Assembly: GCA_937988775.1 (NCBI GenBank) | Contig: CALKHP010000056.1 | Span: 1 to 13,849 of the forward strand | Direction: 5' to 3' | DNA from: an uncultured Alphaproteobacteria bacterium | Lineage (GTDB): Bacteria > Pseudomonadota > Alphaproteobacteria > Rhizobiales > Beijerinckiaceae | Length of the DNA: 13,849 bases | Part shown: positions 13,303 through 13,849 of the stretch, one piece after another | How positions within the stretch are numbered: the stretch's first letter is position 1 | Layout: the number at the start of each line of letters is the position of its first letter | Notes under the pieces: model-generated | Database searches by the model: none | Told to the model about the DNA's origin: nothing | The model's input: only the letters and a program-made list of their open reading frames with translations | Made by a program: the position numbers and the translations under genes

Positions 13303-13311
13303 AAGGTCACT

Positions 13312-13849
<538 letters not shown>

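Overview
The window is GC-rich (roughly two thirds G+C by eye) bacterial chromosome. It most resembles an alphaproteobacterium of the Hyphomicrobiales (Rhizobiales) type. Pointers are the dnaK-dnaJ pair followed by a PmtA-type phospholipid N-methyltransferase and pyrF, a short (206 aa) gpmA beside dapB, and a compact RNase D. Nearly all genes lie on the minus strand. There are no tRNA or rRNA genes, IS elements, integrases, CRISPR arrays or phage genes, and no stretch of 300 bases or more lacks a gene.

Left end (1-2307). A 5'-terminal piece of an RNase D gene runs off the left edge on the minus strand. It diverges, across about 190 bp of regulatory space, from a plus-strand pair: an 80-aa protein of unknown function and an exported PQQ-type sugar/sorbosone dehydrogenase. 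A small unknown minus-strand gene converges on the dehydrogenase.

2375-5305. A probable three-gene minus-strand operon encodes an SDR oxidoreductase, a 2,4'-dihydroxyacetophenone-dioxygenase-like cupin and phosphoglucomutase. A nine-G tract (nine C on the coding strand) lies in the leader just upstream of pgm.

5366-7596. An exported protein of unknown function is followed by a YcaQ/AlkX-type DNA glycosylase.

7658-10519. Closely packed minus-strand genes: two tandem DUF1330 paralogues, dapB (lysine/diaminopimelate synthesis), a 58-aa membrane protein whose start overlaps the dapB stop, gpmA (glycolysis) and alkB (oxidative repair of alkylated DNA/RNA). A hairpin followed by a T-rich run after alkB is a plausible terminator. 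AlkB and the YcaQ homologue put two repair functions for alkylated or crosslinked DNA within about 3 kb.

10642-13849. pyrF (pyrimidine synthesis) follows the PmtA-like methyltransferase, which has its own candidate promoter. Upstream are dnaJ and the 3' end of dnaK, the Hsp70/Hsp40 pair, separated by a strong hairpin with no T-tract.

Overall this is core-genome housekeeping DNA. I found no convincing new defence or mobile system. The items most worth checking are the unknown small genes (399-641, 2032-2307, 8920-9096), the unknown exported protein, the SDR-cupin-pgm operon, and several hairpin or palindrome elements between genes.
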